Origin: Ectocarpus siliculosus
Taxonomy: Eukaryota > Sar > Phaeophyceae > Ectocarpales > Ectocarpaceae
NCBI GenBank assembly: GCA_000310025.1
Contig: FN648446.1
Location: 120,793-173,289 of the forward strand
Length of the DNA stretch: 52,497 nt
Direction: 5' to 3'
Below are positions 11,705-22,700 of the stretch, one piece after another; position 1 is the stretch's first letter, and the number at the start of each line of letters is the position of its first letter. A program made the translations under genes and the position numbers. Under the pieces are notes generated by a model. It was not told the DNA's origin, did no database searches, and saw only the letters and a program-made list of their open reading frames with translations.

Positions 11705-12612
11705 TAAGATTTATCATGGTGCATTCACCATGGTGCATCATGGTGCCCCATGAGACCCGGTGGGAATCTCATGGTGCCTCAGGAGACACCATGGTGCTCC
11801 AATGAGATACAGAGAAAACGATATTCTCACGCGATATTTTCTCAAGGGGTTCGTGAGAAATGTTCTTATGGGGCACCATGAGCAATCATGGAATATGATC
11901 ATGACGCACCACGAGATGACAAGAAATAGAAAAGACAAACGCGAAGAAACAGGAAAACGTCGTACAAATTCAAGATGCACCATGAGGTCTCATGGGCACC
12001 ATGATGAGATCTCATGGAGCTCCCCACGGCGTGATAGAAGGATACGATGGGTCTCGTGAGAATATCGTGAGCTTTCAGATGGGGCACACCATGACAGTAT
12101 TGCTCATCATGGGTTTTCGAGACATTTTGCACTTATTTTGAACTTATTTCTTCAGAACCATTTTCCCAACTCTCATGATGCGCCATCATGCACCACGGGT
12201 TCTCATGGTGAACCATGGGAGGTTTGGGAACCTCATGGGCGTTCATGGTGCCCCATGACGTTCTTTCAGTTCTCTTCAGGTCATTTTCCTCGTTTTTTTA
12301 ACGTTTTTACAGTTTTTACCATGAAGCCCCATGGCGCCATCGGGTCCTACATTCTCCTTTGTTCTGTTTACAATCTGTGTTGTTCTGTTCACGAACATTT
12401 ATTTATTTGCTCATATCGCCTCATGTGCACCACGGGGGTCATCCATTGCCATTGTCCCATGAAATTTCCCATAGTCTGCCATGGTATGACACGGGAATGA
12501 TCTCATGGTGCCCCCATGATGAGCAATCTCATGGGCCTCCATGAGATTCCATGAGATGATTCTCATGGTGGCTATGAGACCTCATGGTTCCTCATGGTAC
12601 CTCATGGTGGTC
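11705..12612. repeat. CATG-rich palindrome array
   Basis: I count about 36 CATG tetranucleotides in ~900 bp, against 3-4 expected by chance. Most are in TCATGG, CCATGG, CCATGA or TCATGA contexts, often as CTCATGGTGC, CACCATGA or ATGAGATCTCATGG. Units point both ways, spacing is irregular, and AT-rich unique sequence separates clusters (for example 12260-12420). There is no open frame of note. It is neither a simple tandem repeat nor a CRISPR array. Confidence 0.85.
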
Positions 12613-12999
12613 CGTCAAACGCCGTTGTTAGTTATTTTTCAATATTACCCAATAATGTTTTACATATCTGATAAAATCGAGCACAAAACATAAACCGAAA
12701 AAGCAAGAAAATAACACGGCCAGACCAAAAACAGTCAGACGTCGCCCTGGTGACACATCGGGCAGATGAAGAGAGCCCATCGCTCTCGCTCGGAACTCGA
12801 TATCAAACAGAGGACCCAAAGATCACCAAGACCACGATAACTTTTACATCGCACGAACATATCCTTGTACCCCTACTAGACCGGGGTGTAGTCACCACAG
12901 GGGACACTGGCCATGCCATTCCACCCACATATCTACAAGAATATTACGTTGAGCAAGGGTACACGCGAAAAACATTCCGGACACATAGCCCCCCCCCCC

Positions 13000-13770
13000 C
13001 CCCCCCAACCCTCGGGGGTGGGGTTTTCTCCCTTGGGGACAACCTTTTAAAAAAAACCCCCCCCCCCGGGGTTTGCCCCCGGGATGGGGTTTTCTCCCTT
13101 GGGGACCACCTTTTTAAAAAAAGCCAATTCCCTTCTGGAACCCGGCACCCGGGTAACCGTTTTTTTTTTTTTCCCCCTTTTTTTTTTTGGGGGGAACCCA
13201 AAGGGGGGGCAGGAAAAAAAAATTGGGGGGGGGGGAAAATCCCCCCCCCCCCCAACGGGGGAGAACCCCCCCCCCTTGGGTTAAAAAGGGAAACCTTCCN
13301 NNNNNNNNNNNNNNNNNNNNNNNNNNNNNNNNNNNNNNNNNNNNNNNNNNNNNNNNNNNNNNNNNNNNNNNNNNNNNNNNNNNNNNNNNNNNNNNNNNNT
13401 ATTTTTTTTTAAATTTTCCCCAAAAATGTTTTACATTTTGGAAAAAATGGGGCCCAAAACTAAACCCGAAAAACCAAAAAAATACCCCGGCCGGCCAAAA
13501 AACATTCGGGGGTCCCCCGGGGGACACTTGGGGCAGAGAAAGGGACCCCTTCGTTTTCCCTGGGAACTGGATTTAAAACGGGGGCCCCAAAGTTCCCCAA
13601 GCCCCCGAAAATTTTTACTTCCCAGAAAAATTTCTTTGTCCCCTTTTTAGCCGGGGGGGTGGTCCCCCCGGGGGACCCGGCCCATCCCTTTCCCCCCAAA
13701 TTTTTAAAAAAATTTTACGTTGGGAAAGGGTACCCGGAAAAAAAATTCGGGAAAAAAAGCCCCCCCCCCC
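13000..13770. other. Assembly artefact: degraded duplicate sequence around a gap
   Basis: Positions 13399-13770 are a homopolymer-smeared version of 12640-12990. They share the same order of words (AATGTTTTACAT, CACTTGGGGCAGA for CACATCGGGCAGA, TTTTACGTTG for ATTACGTTG). Likewise 13010-13299 is a smeared version of 13780-14075, including the repeated TTGTAAAACAAGCC unit and ending in TTAAAA...AA.CTTCC. The natural sequence is probably 12640-13000 joined directly to about 13770. Frames in this block should be ignored. Confidence 0.85.
13300..13399. other. Assembly gap of 100 N
   Basis: Exactly 100 N, the usual placeholder for a gap of unknown size. The flanks are low-quality contig ends describing the same locus, so the gap may be zero or negative in length. 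Confidence 0.98.
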
Positions 13771-13780
13771 CCCCCGCATC

Positions 13781-13895
13781 CATCGGGGTTGGGTTTTCGT
13801 CGCTTGGCAACGACGTTGTAAAACAAGCCCCCCCCTCGGTGTTTGCCATCGGGATTGGGTTTTCGTCGCTTGGCAACGACGTTGTAAAACAAGCC
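13781..13895. repeat. Two 49-bp direct repeats, period 66
   Basis: A 49-bp unit starting CATCGGGRTTGGGTTTTCGT and ending GTTGTAAAACAAGCC occurs at 13781-13829 and 13847-13895. Each contains the small inverted repeat CGTCG...CGACG. A C tract precedes the first copy and another separates the two, which probably caused the sequencing failure at the gap. Confidence 0.85.
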
Positions 13896-13921
13896 AATTC
13901 ACTTCGTGAACTCGGCAACCA

Positions 13922-13968
13922 GGTTACCGTTTTTTTTTTTTTCCTCGTTTTTTTTTTTGGCGGTAACC
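13922..13968. repeat. Inverted repeat around a poly-T loop
   Basis: GGTTACCG at 13922-13929 is complementary to CGGTAACC at 13961-13968. The 31-base loop is almost only T (two runs split by CCTCG), with GG just before the right arm. Confidence 0.8.
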
Positions 13969-13998
13969 ATAATGGTGGTCGAGTAGATCATATTGTGC

Positions 13999-14354
13999 GG
14001 GGTGGAGAACTCTCACTCCGCGCAACGGGGGATGATCGCACCACGTTGTGTTAAAATGGTCAAGCTTCCTCGAGGCAGTTGCACAGTGCTTACAACTGTC
14101 TCTGGAAGTGAAAGCACCAGAAAATAAATTAAGTCATACGTAGCTGTCATCCGTACGCAAGGAAGTAAGCACAAGATGCCGAACACCCTTAGCAGGATGC
14201 AGCTCACCCTTCATGCGACTCGCCAAATACCTCACGGCGCTTCGCGCTTGGTGATGTGAGAGCCTGGTCCGGTGAGAACCCGGCGTGCTCCGTCCCGGCT
14301 TTGTAGGGATGCGAGGTCAATGGTCTAATGACTACGGCATGCACGACTATGAGT
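13999..14354 (+). repeat. 350-bp dispersed direct repeat, copy 2
   Basis: Second copy of the repeat at 1-352, in the same orientation. It begins at CGGGGTGGAGAA and ends before the C tract at 14356. The sequences beyond the right ends are unrelated, which fixes that boundary. Confidence 0.85.
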
Positions 14355-14655
14355 ACACCCCCCCCCCCCCGCCGGAGGGAGGAGAAATTCGAAATGTTAC
14401 CATGAATAGTCGAAAAGTTACCTTGAGGTTGGATGGATAGCAAACATGCCTCGCTCTCGTTACCCGTTCTGCATCTGCTCGTTCATCGATGCCGGCCCAC
14501 GCTCTCCCAGCCGTGCCACAACAGGAACACACGAAAACAAGCAGCCTGGCTTGTGTAGCACCACATATTTATCGACGAAAGTACAGGATCGACCAAAGCT
14601 CGAAATGAGCCAAACAGCTCAGCTAACAACCCAATTCTTTTGGAACGGGTCATTT

Positions 14656-14765
14656 ACCAGGTTTCACAAGTGCTGACAATCATTGAACCACCTGCCTTGC
14701 ATTCTTGACCAGGTTTCACAAAGTGTTGACAACCATTCATTGAACCACGTGCCTTGCAAACTTGT
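14656..14765. repeat. 52-bp tandem duplication
   Basis: ACCAGGTTTCACAA followed by GTGYTGACAAYCATT and TGAACCACSTGCCTTGCA occurs twice, starting at 14656 and 14708. Confidence 0.8.
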
Positions 14766-15720
14766 CCTTGCCGCTTCTAGCACTGCACAACAGGGAACGA
14801 AATCTCGCAAATCTACTCGTTGCCTTGGTCTTGTAGGGTTAGTTACGTTTGACTTGATCAATCGGCCACACGGGCGACTGGCGGGCTAGCGGCTGCTCCT
14901 AGATGTTCATGGGGGTATAGCATGCGTATGCATGAGAATATTGCCAGGACGACCCTGTGGTGTGCGGGGTGCCCGCCGTCTCTCGGCGGTATCCACAGCT
15001 AGCTCCAGAAGCGCCAGCAGCGTCAGCGGTGATGCGCACAGCGAGGACCGGACGCCAAAGCACCGACGCCTCGGCGTAAAACCCGGGGATATGTCCCCGC
15101 CCCCGCCCCCAAACCACACCCCCCCCCCCCCACGGACTCCGATTTTCAAGTGTCTTGAATATTTTTATATTTTTCATGTTTACCCTTGCGTGGGGGGCTA
15201 AGATCACGACAGTGGTGATACCTGCAAGCTCCACGTCCACACGGACAGACAAAAAGACAATTGCTATCCCCACCCCCTATAGTGTGCCGGGATAATCCAT
15301 GCTGCTACTACTGTAGATTCTCGCCGGCCAGGTTTCCCCTCCCCCGTACGCAGACACATCAAAGGGAAACTAGCCCCGTTTCGCAAGTCCCAGAAATGAA
15401 AAAATAGCAACGTCACATCGGGAAAGAGGGAAATGGATTGGCGATGAACACAAAGGGAGAAGTATGACTTATCCCTGCCGCGTCCATGGCATTCATACCG
15501 GCACATACAGTATATACCATGTATTTACGCGGCCAGTCGATAATGTCCGCCAGGTTTTCCCGATATCCACGAAGCACTCGAAACTCTCGGGAGCAATGAT
15601 ACACATGGAGCACAGGGTAACGGACGACACATGTCTGGGTGGAACCTAAGCTAAAACAATGGGCAGTATCGTTACACTGCTGCTTCTAACACCAAAATAC
15701 TCGCCACTCCTCAGCCCTTC
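14766..15720. other. No identifiable gene
   Basis: Contains C-tracts near 15085-15130 and a block at 15285-15325 (ATAATCCATGCTGCTACTAC... TCTCGCCGGCCAGG) that resembles 26003-26040. No exon chain or RNA gene was recognised. Duplicated sequence shared with 29.75 kb begins near 15720. Confidence 0.5.
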
Positions 15721-16743
15721 CCAACGCTAATTGAACAGAACGTCGCCCCTGCCCATAAGAAACACCCCCCGAAGGAATCGAGTCTCGCGTTGTTGTAGAA
15801 ACGATAAGATGGCGTAAGAAATCGGGCTCGGCCGCCGGCAATACACTACGTGAAACATAATTCATTGTGACAAGGTTGGAAACGTAACTTTTTCGGCCTT
15901 GTCAGACCGCAAGACAATCCTGTCGGCGTTGGCCAGAGGTACCTCGATAGCCGCCGATGCTGCAACTGCTGGCTACCGTACAGCTCACGTTTGCCCGAAT
16001 CGATCTCGCTAGTATGTCACAGGAGCACTGCCTTCATCCGTGCTCAATTGTCGACCGCTGCTGCCGATCTCCGGTACCGTTCCGTCGGACGAGAAAGAGC
16101 TCCGCGAAGCGAGACTGGGCATGTCCTTCCACAGGCGCGTCTCTGATTGGCCCAGACAAGCGCTTGACGTCATGCTCGTGGCCGCGCCGAGGCTCGTCGA
16201 TCTCGCTAAAGGCACGGGCGGTGGTACGGCAGTGTCTGGAGGAGACCCATCCCTCCGGCGAGAAGATTGCGGGACAATTTCACCGGACACCCCGCGAGAC
16301 GATGTTCTCAACGAGGGATCCTGCGGAAGGACGGGCAAAGGGGGAGCTTAAGGCGTCGGCTGCGTACATGATATGGAAGGGGGATGGCCATGCGGTGCAT
16401 GTACAGTGGGGGTGCCTGGGACGAGTGCGTGGGTTCGGGTTAGGCGGGCGAGTGAATGGTGAGATAGATCATGAGTCCGGGGCTCTAGTGGAGCAACCAA
16501 CCGCGGTTGTGGTTTATATTGCAAACTCGTCAGTAAGGCTATATCAGCCCCGCAGGCGCCTGCTGAAAATCGGTTATTAGCAACGGCGCTGGGTGTTGGT
16601 GCTGTTCTGCGGACTACGACGGTTTAGTCGTCGCCGGCAGAACTGGGCGAAAAGGAAGATATCGAAAAGCAGCAACTCTGACAGCCCGACGGTATAGGCC
16701 TACGGATGCTGACATTGCCAACGATACCAAGACCGCCACTCCT

Positions 16744-19700
16744 CTAAAGCCAGCAACAACGACCGACTGTATCCACCTGCTGTCCGAATGCGGGCAGCGT
16801 CCCCCCTGTTTCCCAGGCTGGTGGGCGCTCCTCGTCCTCGTCCGTTGCGTTGCTTTTCCTGTCGCCAGCCTTTCGCCTCACGCGGTACGGGGTAGCGTTG
16901 TTGACTCGCCTTGTCAGATCGACTACACGGTCCGACCCTCTGGTAACGGATTTCTTGAAGTTTCGGCCCTTGAGGTGCGGGTCCTGGCGCGATGCGGAGA
17001 TGAAAAATATTGGCCACAGCAAGAGCAGCAAGTCTGCCGAGAGCCGAGAGTAAATCACGAAAAGGGAACAATCAAAGGAGGAGGACGAGGTGAGGGAACG
17101 AATATACAAGTTTAAGGGCAAGGCTCCAAACGCGAAGAGAATCCAATTGGGGCAAAGAAATCCAGGAATAACTGAGGAGGAAGAACCGAGGCGATGTCGA
17201 ACGTAGGTAGAGCGCACTGGCGAATTTAGTCTGCGACATGCCTGCCTTTCTCTGGCCCCTTCACCCCATTGCCTGCTGCCATGCCGTATTTTCACTACTT
17301 CACTCTGTACGTTTCGCCTGTGTACTTGTGTCCGACCGCCATCAGTCCGTGGCCGCTGACTCTGGCTTTCTCTTGCTATATTTGTCGCTGTCGGTATCTT
17401 TTCGCAACTCGAAAATGTGCTCTTCGGTACAAGCTGCGCTGCCCTGCCTGCGAAAGCAAGTTGAACATGTCGACCTTTCCGCGTTGCTGGCGCAGTTACC
17501 GTTGGATGTGCTCTCGAGTCTGTCAGTGCTTTGTTCGTCACGAAGGAAACCTTCCCTGACCGATGTTCTCTGCCCTTCCGTCGTGGTTGTACTGGTTTAT
17601 TTCTGACACACTCCTTTCGTCGGGCTCGTAAATTATTCTAGTGAGCCAACGTGAACTACCACATCAACGAGCACACAGAGCACAACTCACCCCAGAACCC
17701 GCCAACGTTGCCGAATAACTCGGCGATCTCGAGAGGGTTAATCTCCGTAATCTCTTCCAGAGAATCCGTTGACTGCGCTATCTCCATAGACAACCACGCG
17801 TAAGGGCTCGCAATTCCGGTAATGTTGTCGGTCCTCTAAATAGAAGACGAACAAGTTGTTCCAAACGGAAACGTAGTTTCAAACGAGTAGGGTGAGGGAG
17901 AAGGGGGGGGCGGTCAAGTTCCATACGTGTCAGTTGCCCTCTTCCATCATCAGGATATCTCGCTACGAACGTTTACATTCTCGGCGAGGGAATCATCACC
18001 GACATCGACAAGCTATCAGTCCGTGTGCAACGGCTCCCGGATGTTGATCCGCTAGAAATCCGTTTCACGTGGGAGCCTCAAGCCCTGACCCTGTCAACGG
18101 TATCGGGTAGTTAAGACATCCGGACTCTGACGACTTTCAGTTCTTTTTTCAGTCTACCATACGACGGCAATCGGGTGTATGCAGGCAGCAGGCACCACGT
18201 CAATGATACATCCAACCGACCGCACCAACAGGTATCAGGCCCGTGTAGTAGTAGAAGGGGCATAACCCCTCTTGTAGCACATGGACGGGTACTAGTCAGA
18301 CGGTAGCAGAGACTCCACCTTCAACCTTGTCTTTGTAGAGAGCTGACGATATCTCCAGAGCCTTGTACGAGGCGGTGTCGTCTTCGTAGAGCTTATCCTC
18401 CTTGGTAAGTCCTATCCCCTGTACGGCCGCAAGACGAGAGAGCGGAGCACGTCCGGTTAGCCCGGGACGGGGAGAACAACATGCACCTGCCTCTTCAATG
18501 CACTCGTCTTCGATTGATGGAGTGCAGCAGATTGCGAACCAAGCGATCCGGATAGTACGCTGCTCCGCGGGAGGTATTTCTTTTTAGCGGTGTCGAAGCG
18601 GTATCAGAAAGCGAATGAAGACCACGAACACGTCTAGAAGGGGATTCTGCTGGAGTTCGGGACGACGAAGCGCCTCAACCTGTGCTGGATACATGGCTTA
18701 GAACGAACGCGGGCAACAACTGAGTACCCTGACCCATCTCCCCCCACCATATTTTGGGCAGACGTGGGCAGGTTTATTATCTGAAACTCGTGAGATAGGG
18801 CCGGTCGGGAGTCCGTACGTAACGCCGTGAAGACTTGACCGCTCTGCTCACCATGTAGGTGAAGACGTGGCTGCTGGACTCGCTGGTCATGCAGCTGTAG
18901 GGGACTTGGATGCCGGCCGACAGGATGCCCGTGTCCGAGTCTCGCAAAAACACGATTACGGTCTCGCTGGGAGAGAGAGGGCGAGAGAACCAGCACCGCA
19001 ACGAAGATGGCGCCCCGCAGATAGAGGTGGATACTTACGTGTGAAAAGTTGACGGCAAAGGCTGAGGTCGGCACCAAAAATCGTGCAACTTAGGCGACAA
19101 TACCGGAAACATCAGGTTATCAGGCAAACCGATCGATGCTCTTCAAGAGGCATAAGAAGTAGGAAATGAGCTCCAGCGAGTAAAGTTGAGTTGGGGAGCA
19201 TTCGATACAATAGTAATGTTCCAACCAACTCCGGCTGTTCTCCATCCCGTGTTATCATATCCGTTGGTGGGTAAGGAGCACTTTGACAACCCGGAGCGAC
19301 AGGAAGAGCGAAACTGTTGCTTTTTCTGTTGCGTGCACTGCGCAGCTTTCTCAACAGCTAACAACGGTCGTGAGAAAAACGCACTAAAAAAGGAAGAATT
19401 GAGGTTCATCGTGATGTTGACCAGAAGACGGGACGGTACGCCAGGACGACAGAAACCTATGCAACGAGCTACACATAAGAATATCCCTGGTATTTTGGCC
19501 CACAATTGGAAAGTCAAACCTCGCCCCGAGACGTTGCACTGCGGGTGCCATCTGTACATATCCTCTGATGTGACTACCTCTTCCGGTAAGTCTGAAGATT
19601 TCCTTCTGCAAGGTCAAGGGTGGACGCGGGGCGGCAATGTGCGCATCGCATCTACATAGCCTTGGAAACGTTTTGGGTTGCACCGAACCTTCTTGCATGG

Positions 19701-22700
19701 CCTACAGCACTGATGGTACTAACGACGGTAATTCCAGCTCTCTTTGGTAGTAGTTAATGAGAGGTTTTTCAGGTCATTGTGTTACGTTCGGTACGTTGTT
19801 CATCACCTGTGAGAATCCCACTCGCCCTCCTCAGAAATGCACGTCGTCGACGCGTTCGCGGTCCCGCCCGGATACCAATACATCTGTTCAAACACGACAA
19901 AATAGCAGGCCCATCAACGTAAAAACTCGATTGAAATACACAGCAAGCACCGGTGAAGGCCCGTCCTCCCAACTGGAAGCACTGTTTTCGGACTCGTGAG
20001 TGCGCAGGACGTTTCTGCATACGTCGTGAATTGTCGTTCGACGTTTATTGGGAAGGACACATGACCATGGGTGTTCCCAAGTACGGCACACATGGAATAT
20101 ACGTTGCTCACGTTTAGGAGGATGTAGTCCTCCGGGTCTCGCTCGCCGCCTACGATGTCCACAGCAGAAGTCTCGAAGAAAACGCACCAGCCCCTCTGAA
20201 AGAGGCAGGGCAACACAGACGCAAACTTGCTCACGATCAATTGCCATTTAACGTAGTCATCTCACACGAAGTTCTATGTCATCTCGCACGAACTTTACGC
20301 CAGCTCACATAAACTTTATGCCTCACCCTCGCCCGCCCGTGGTCATTAATCAAGCCTACCGGTAGGAAACACCGAGGAAATGGAACGAAACGCGTGGCAC
20401 CGCTCACTGTTTTCGGCTTTGCCCGCACGGTCAGAACCTCGTGTCCAGAGTTTTCACGCTCTCTGCCTTACTGCCTTTTTTTCGCAAAGCATCATTCGCG
20501 ATTGCGCAATGAATCGCTCAACAACTTCCTGTTTGTTCCGGGCTCATACGCCTTGAGTGTGTGCCCAGAGAGTGGTTTCTCTGCCTTCAGGACCAGCACC
20601 GTACATAACGCGGGAATTGCATAGTGGTCAGAAGGGTTTGGAAAGTAAACACAAGCACGTTACCAACACAGAGAAGCGGAAAGCACAGCAGACAACGGTG
20701 GAACTCAAACAAGACTCGCCTCGTCTGACCATGTAGTGGTGGAAACATCTTGCTCCATCTCCCCACCGGGGTTGAAGACCGCCGAGCTGCTGCCCCCTTC
20801 CGTGTCGAAGATGGAAGACGCACAGCTCTCCTCCAAGTCGAGGTCGTCGCAGCCGAAGAAGGAGGTCAAACACACGTACGTGTCTGGGTATTTGTAAACA
20901 CTATTCTGAGAAAAAAACATAACACAGACACGTGCGGTGGCGGACAGAGCCAGGTCGTAATTGTGGGTACGGGAGGTGTGTGCGGAGGAAGACTCACTTG
21001 TTCCTTGCCTTATTCGTTTGACCTTCGACCACGCATCCCTTTCGAGACGGGTACCTTTTCTACTCCGGAAACCGACTGTTCAGGATGAGCACCCAGAATT
21101 CGTTCCACGCGAAACGCCTACATATTATTCCAAGTTTGACCCAATGGGCGCAAACGGACACAAGCACAGGCGACAGGGTGGCATGGCCATGAGTTTTAAG
21201 AAGCCTTGAGGTCTGGCCCTGGAGGCAAAAATGAGCCTCGGCCAATCAGGCCTTCAAAGAACGAACGACCTTTCGAATTATTACCTCTCTTTAGGAAGAG
21301 TTCTTCCTCCGGAGAAAGAGTCCAACTTCCCTACTCGGAAGTGCAAGTCCATCTCGTCCGCGAAACATTCCGTGTAGTCTAGAACACAACACCCACAAAT
21401 TGTTTGATGCCTGCCTCTCCTTGGAATCAGCGCCCGATAGAATATGGCGTGGTGATTTTTACTCCTATGCAAAAACAACAGCCGGTAGGAAAACGCAGCA
21501 CATACTACACTCACCGATAGCACGAAGGATGTACTCGGATTATTTTTCTGCTCCACCGCATTGTACACGAGGAGCGCCGTATCTGAACGCCAGCGTAGAA
21601 AAGTCCAACAATTGATACATAGCAGTTACGAAAAAAAGTAACCGAATTAACTTCGGAGGTAGGCACATATCTCCAAAGGCACTGAAAGGCAAGACCGCAG
21701 GGTAGGCAGGTAGGCAGGGAAAAAGGTTCGCGCTGAACTGAAATGCGCCCCCGCCCTGTCTGACTTGAGCAGTGCACAGATCAGGATGTTTCCATGGGAC
21801 TGACTATGTCGGGGCTTTTTTTAAAAGACGTGGTTATTTTATTTTCGAGCGGGAGAGGGGGGCATCGCTCATGCAGCCGAGAGCCGTACACAGTACGAGG
21901 TACAAGGTCCTTGGGGCTTTCGCGCCACCGGCCAAATTGAGCGATTCCAAGGAAACGGTCAATATTGAGTGCAGGGGCCAGGCAGTAGGTGAAAAACGCA
22001 CTCACCACTGCTGTGCTGCGTTGTGTTGAATGGAGAATACTCTCGATTGAAGGATCAGGCCGGGCGTCTACATGTATCTACATTTGGAAGAAGAGAATAC
22101 TTGAAATTCTTACTGGCGCTTGCCGCGCCGTCGCCATGATCAGTATAATACCTCATGTAGCCTGGAACGAGGACGGACGCGACAATACCTTGTTGGTCTG
22201 ACATTAATGAAGGTTGAGTACCATCAGCGAAACACAGAGTACATCCTGCCTGTCAGTCCGTCATGCCTAAATGATTATGGGAGAATTTCGGGTCATTGGC
22301 GCTTCGCGCTGCTGCCGAACGAAGAGAATCCACTGTCTTCTTGTTGACCGTTCAAAACCGGAATATTTCCAAGAGGAGATCAACGCATATGTACGTGGTA
22401 AGTACGTGGGCGATGCCAGCAGAAAATAATCAGCAGTGCGTGCAGTCGAAGACAAATGAACGAGTGTGTACGATAGACAACGTCGAGGCGTGAGAGTAGA
22501 GAGGGCTTGGTGGAGGACTGGTCGGAGGAGAAGGGAGGTTTGATAGTGCCCATCCATCCATGATGTCGATTGAACAAAATGCGAGAGTAAATGTAGTGTG
22601 TGCGGCGCGGTGACTCTTAGAGAGGATGAGAGTCGAGTATACCTAAAACAGTGTTCACGCGTCCAGACGGGAATAAAGTGTGAATGTTGTGGAAGACAGA

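Noticed and set aside
11705-12612. CRISPR array
   Set aside because: Units are very short, palindromic and irregularly spaced in eukaryotic-type sequence; no leader or cas genes.
12750-13650. Open frames across the gap
   Set aside because: Built from homopolymer-smeared duplicate sequence and N positions; an assembly artefact.
13798-13893. Cloning-vector contamination (ACGACGTTGTAAAAC resembles the M13 forward primer region)
   Set aside because: The match stops after 15 bases, the adjacent vector sequence is absent, and the unit is tandemly repeated in genomic context.
17238-17606. 122-codon open frame (+)
   Set aside because: It lies in the last intron of copy A on the opposite strand and is not kept in copy B.
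17950-18130. Additional exon between the eighth and ninth coding exons
   Set aside because: Open in copy B but interrupted by TGA in copy A; skipping it keeps phase 0 in both copies.
21060-21400. Extra exons in the intron between the third and fourth coding exons of copy A
   Set aside because: Similar sequence exists in copy B, but reading frames do not match (2-nt differences, phase conflict), while direct splicing of the flanking exons is in phase.
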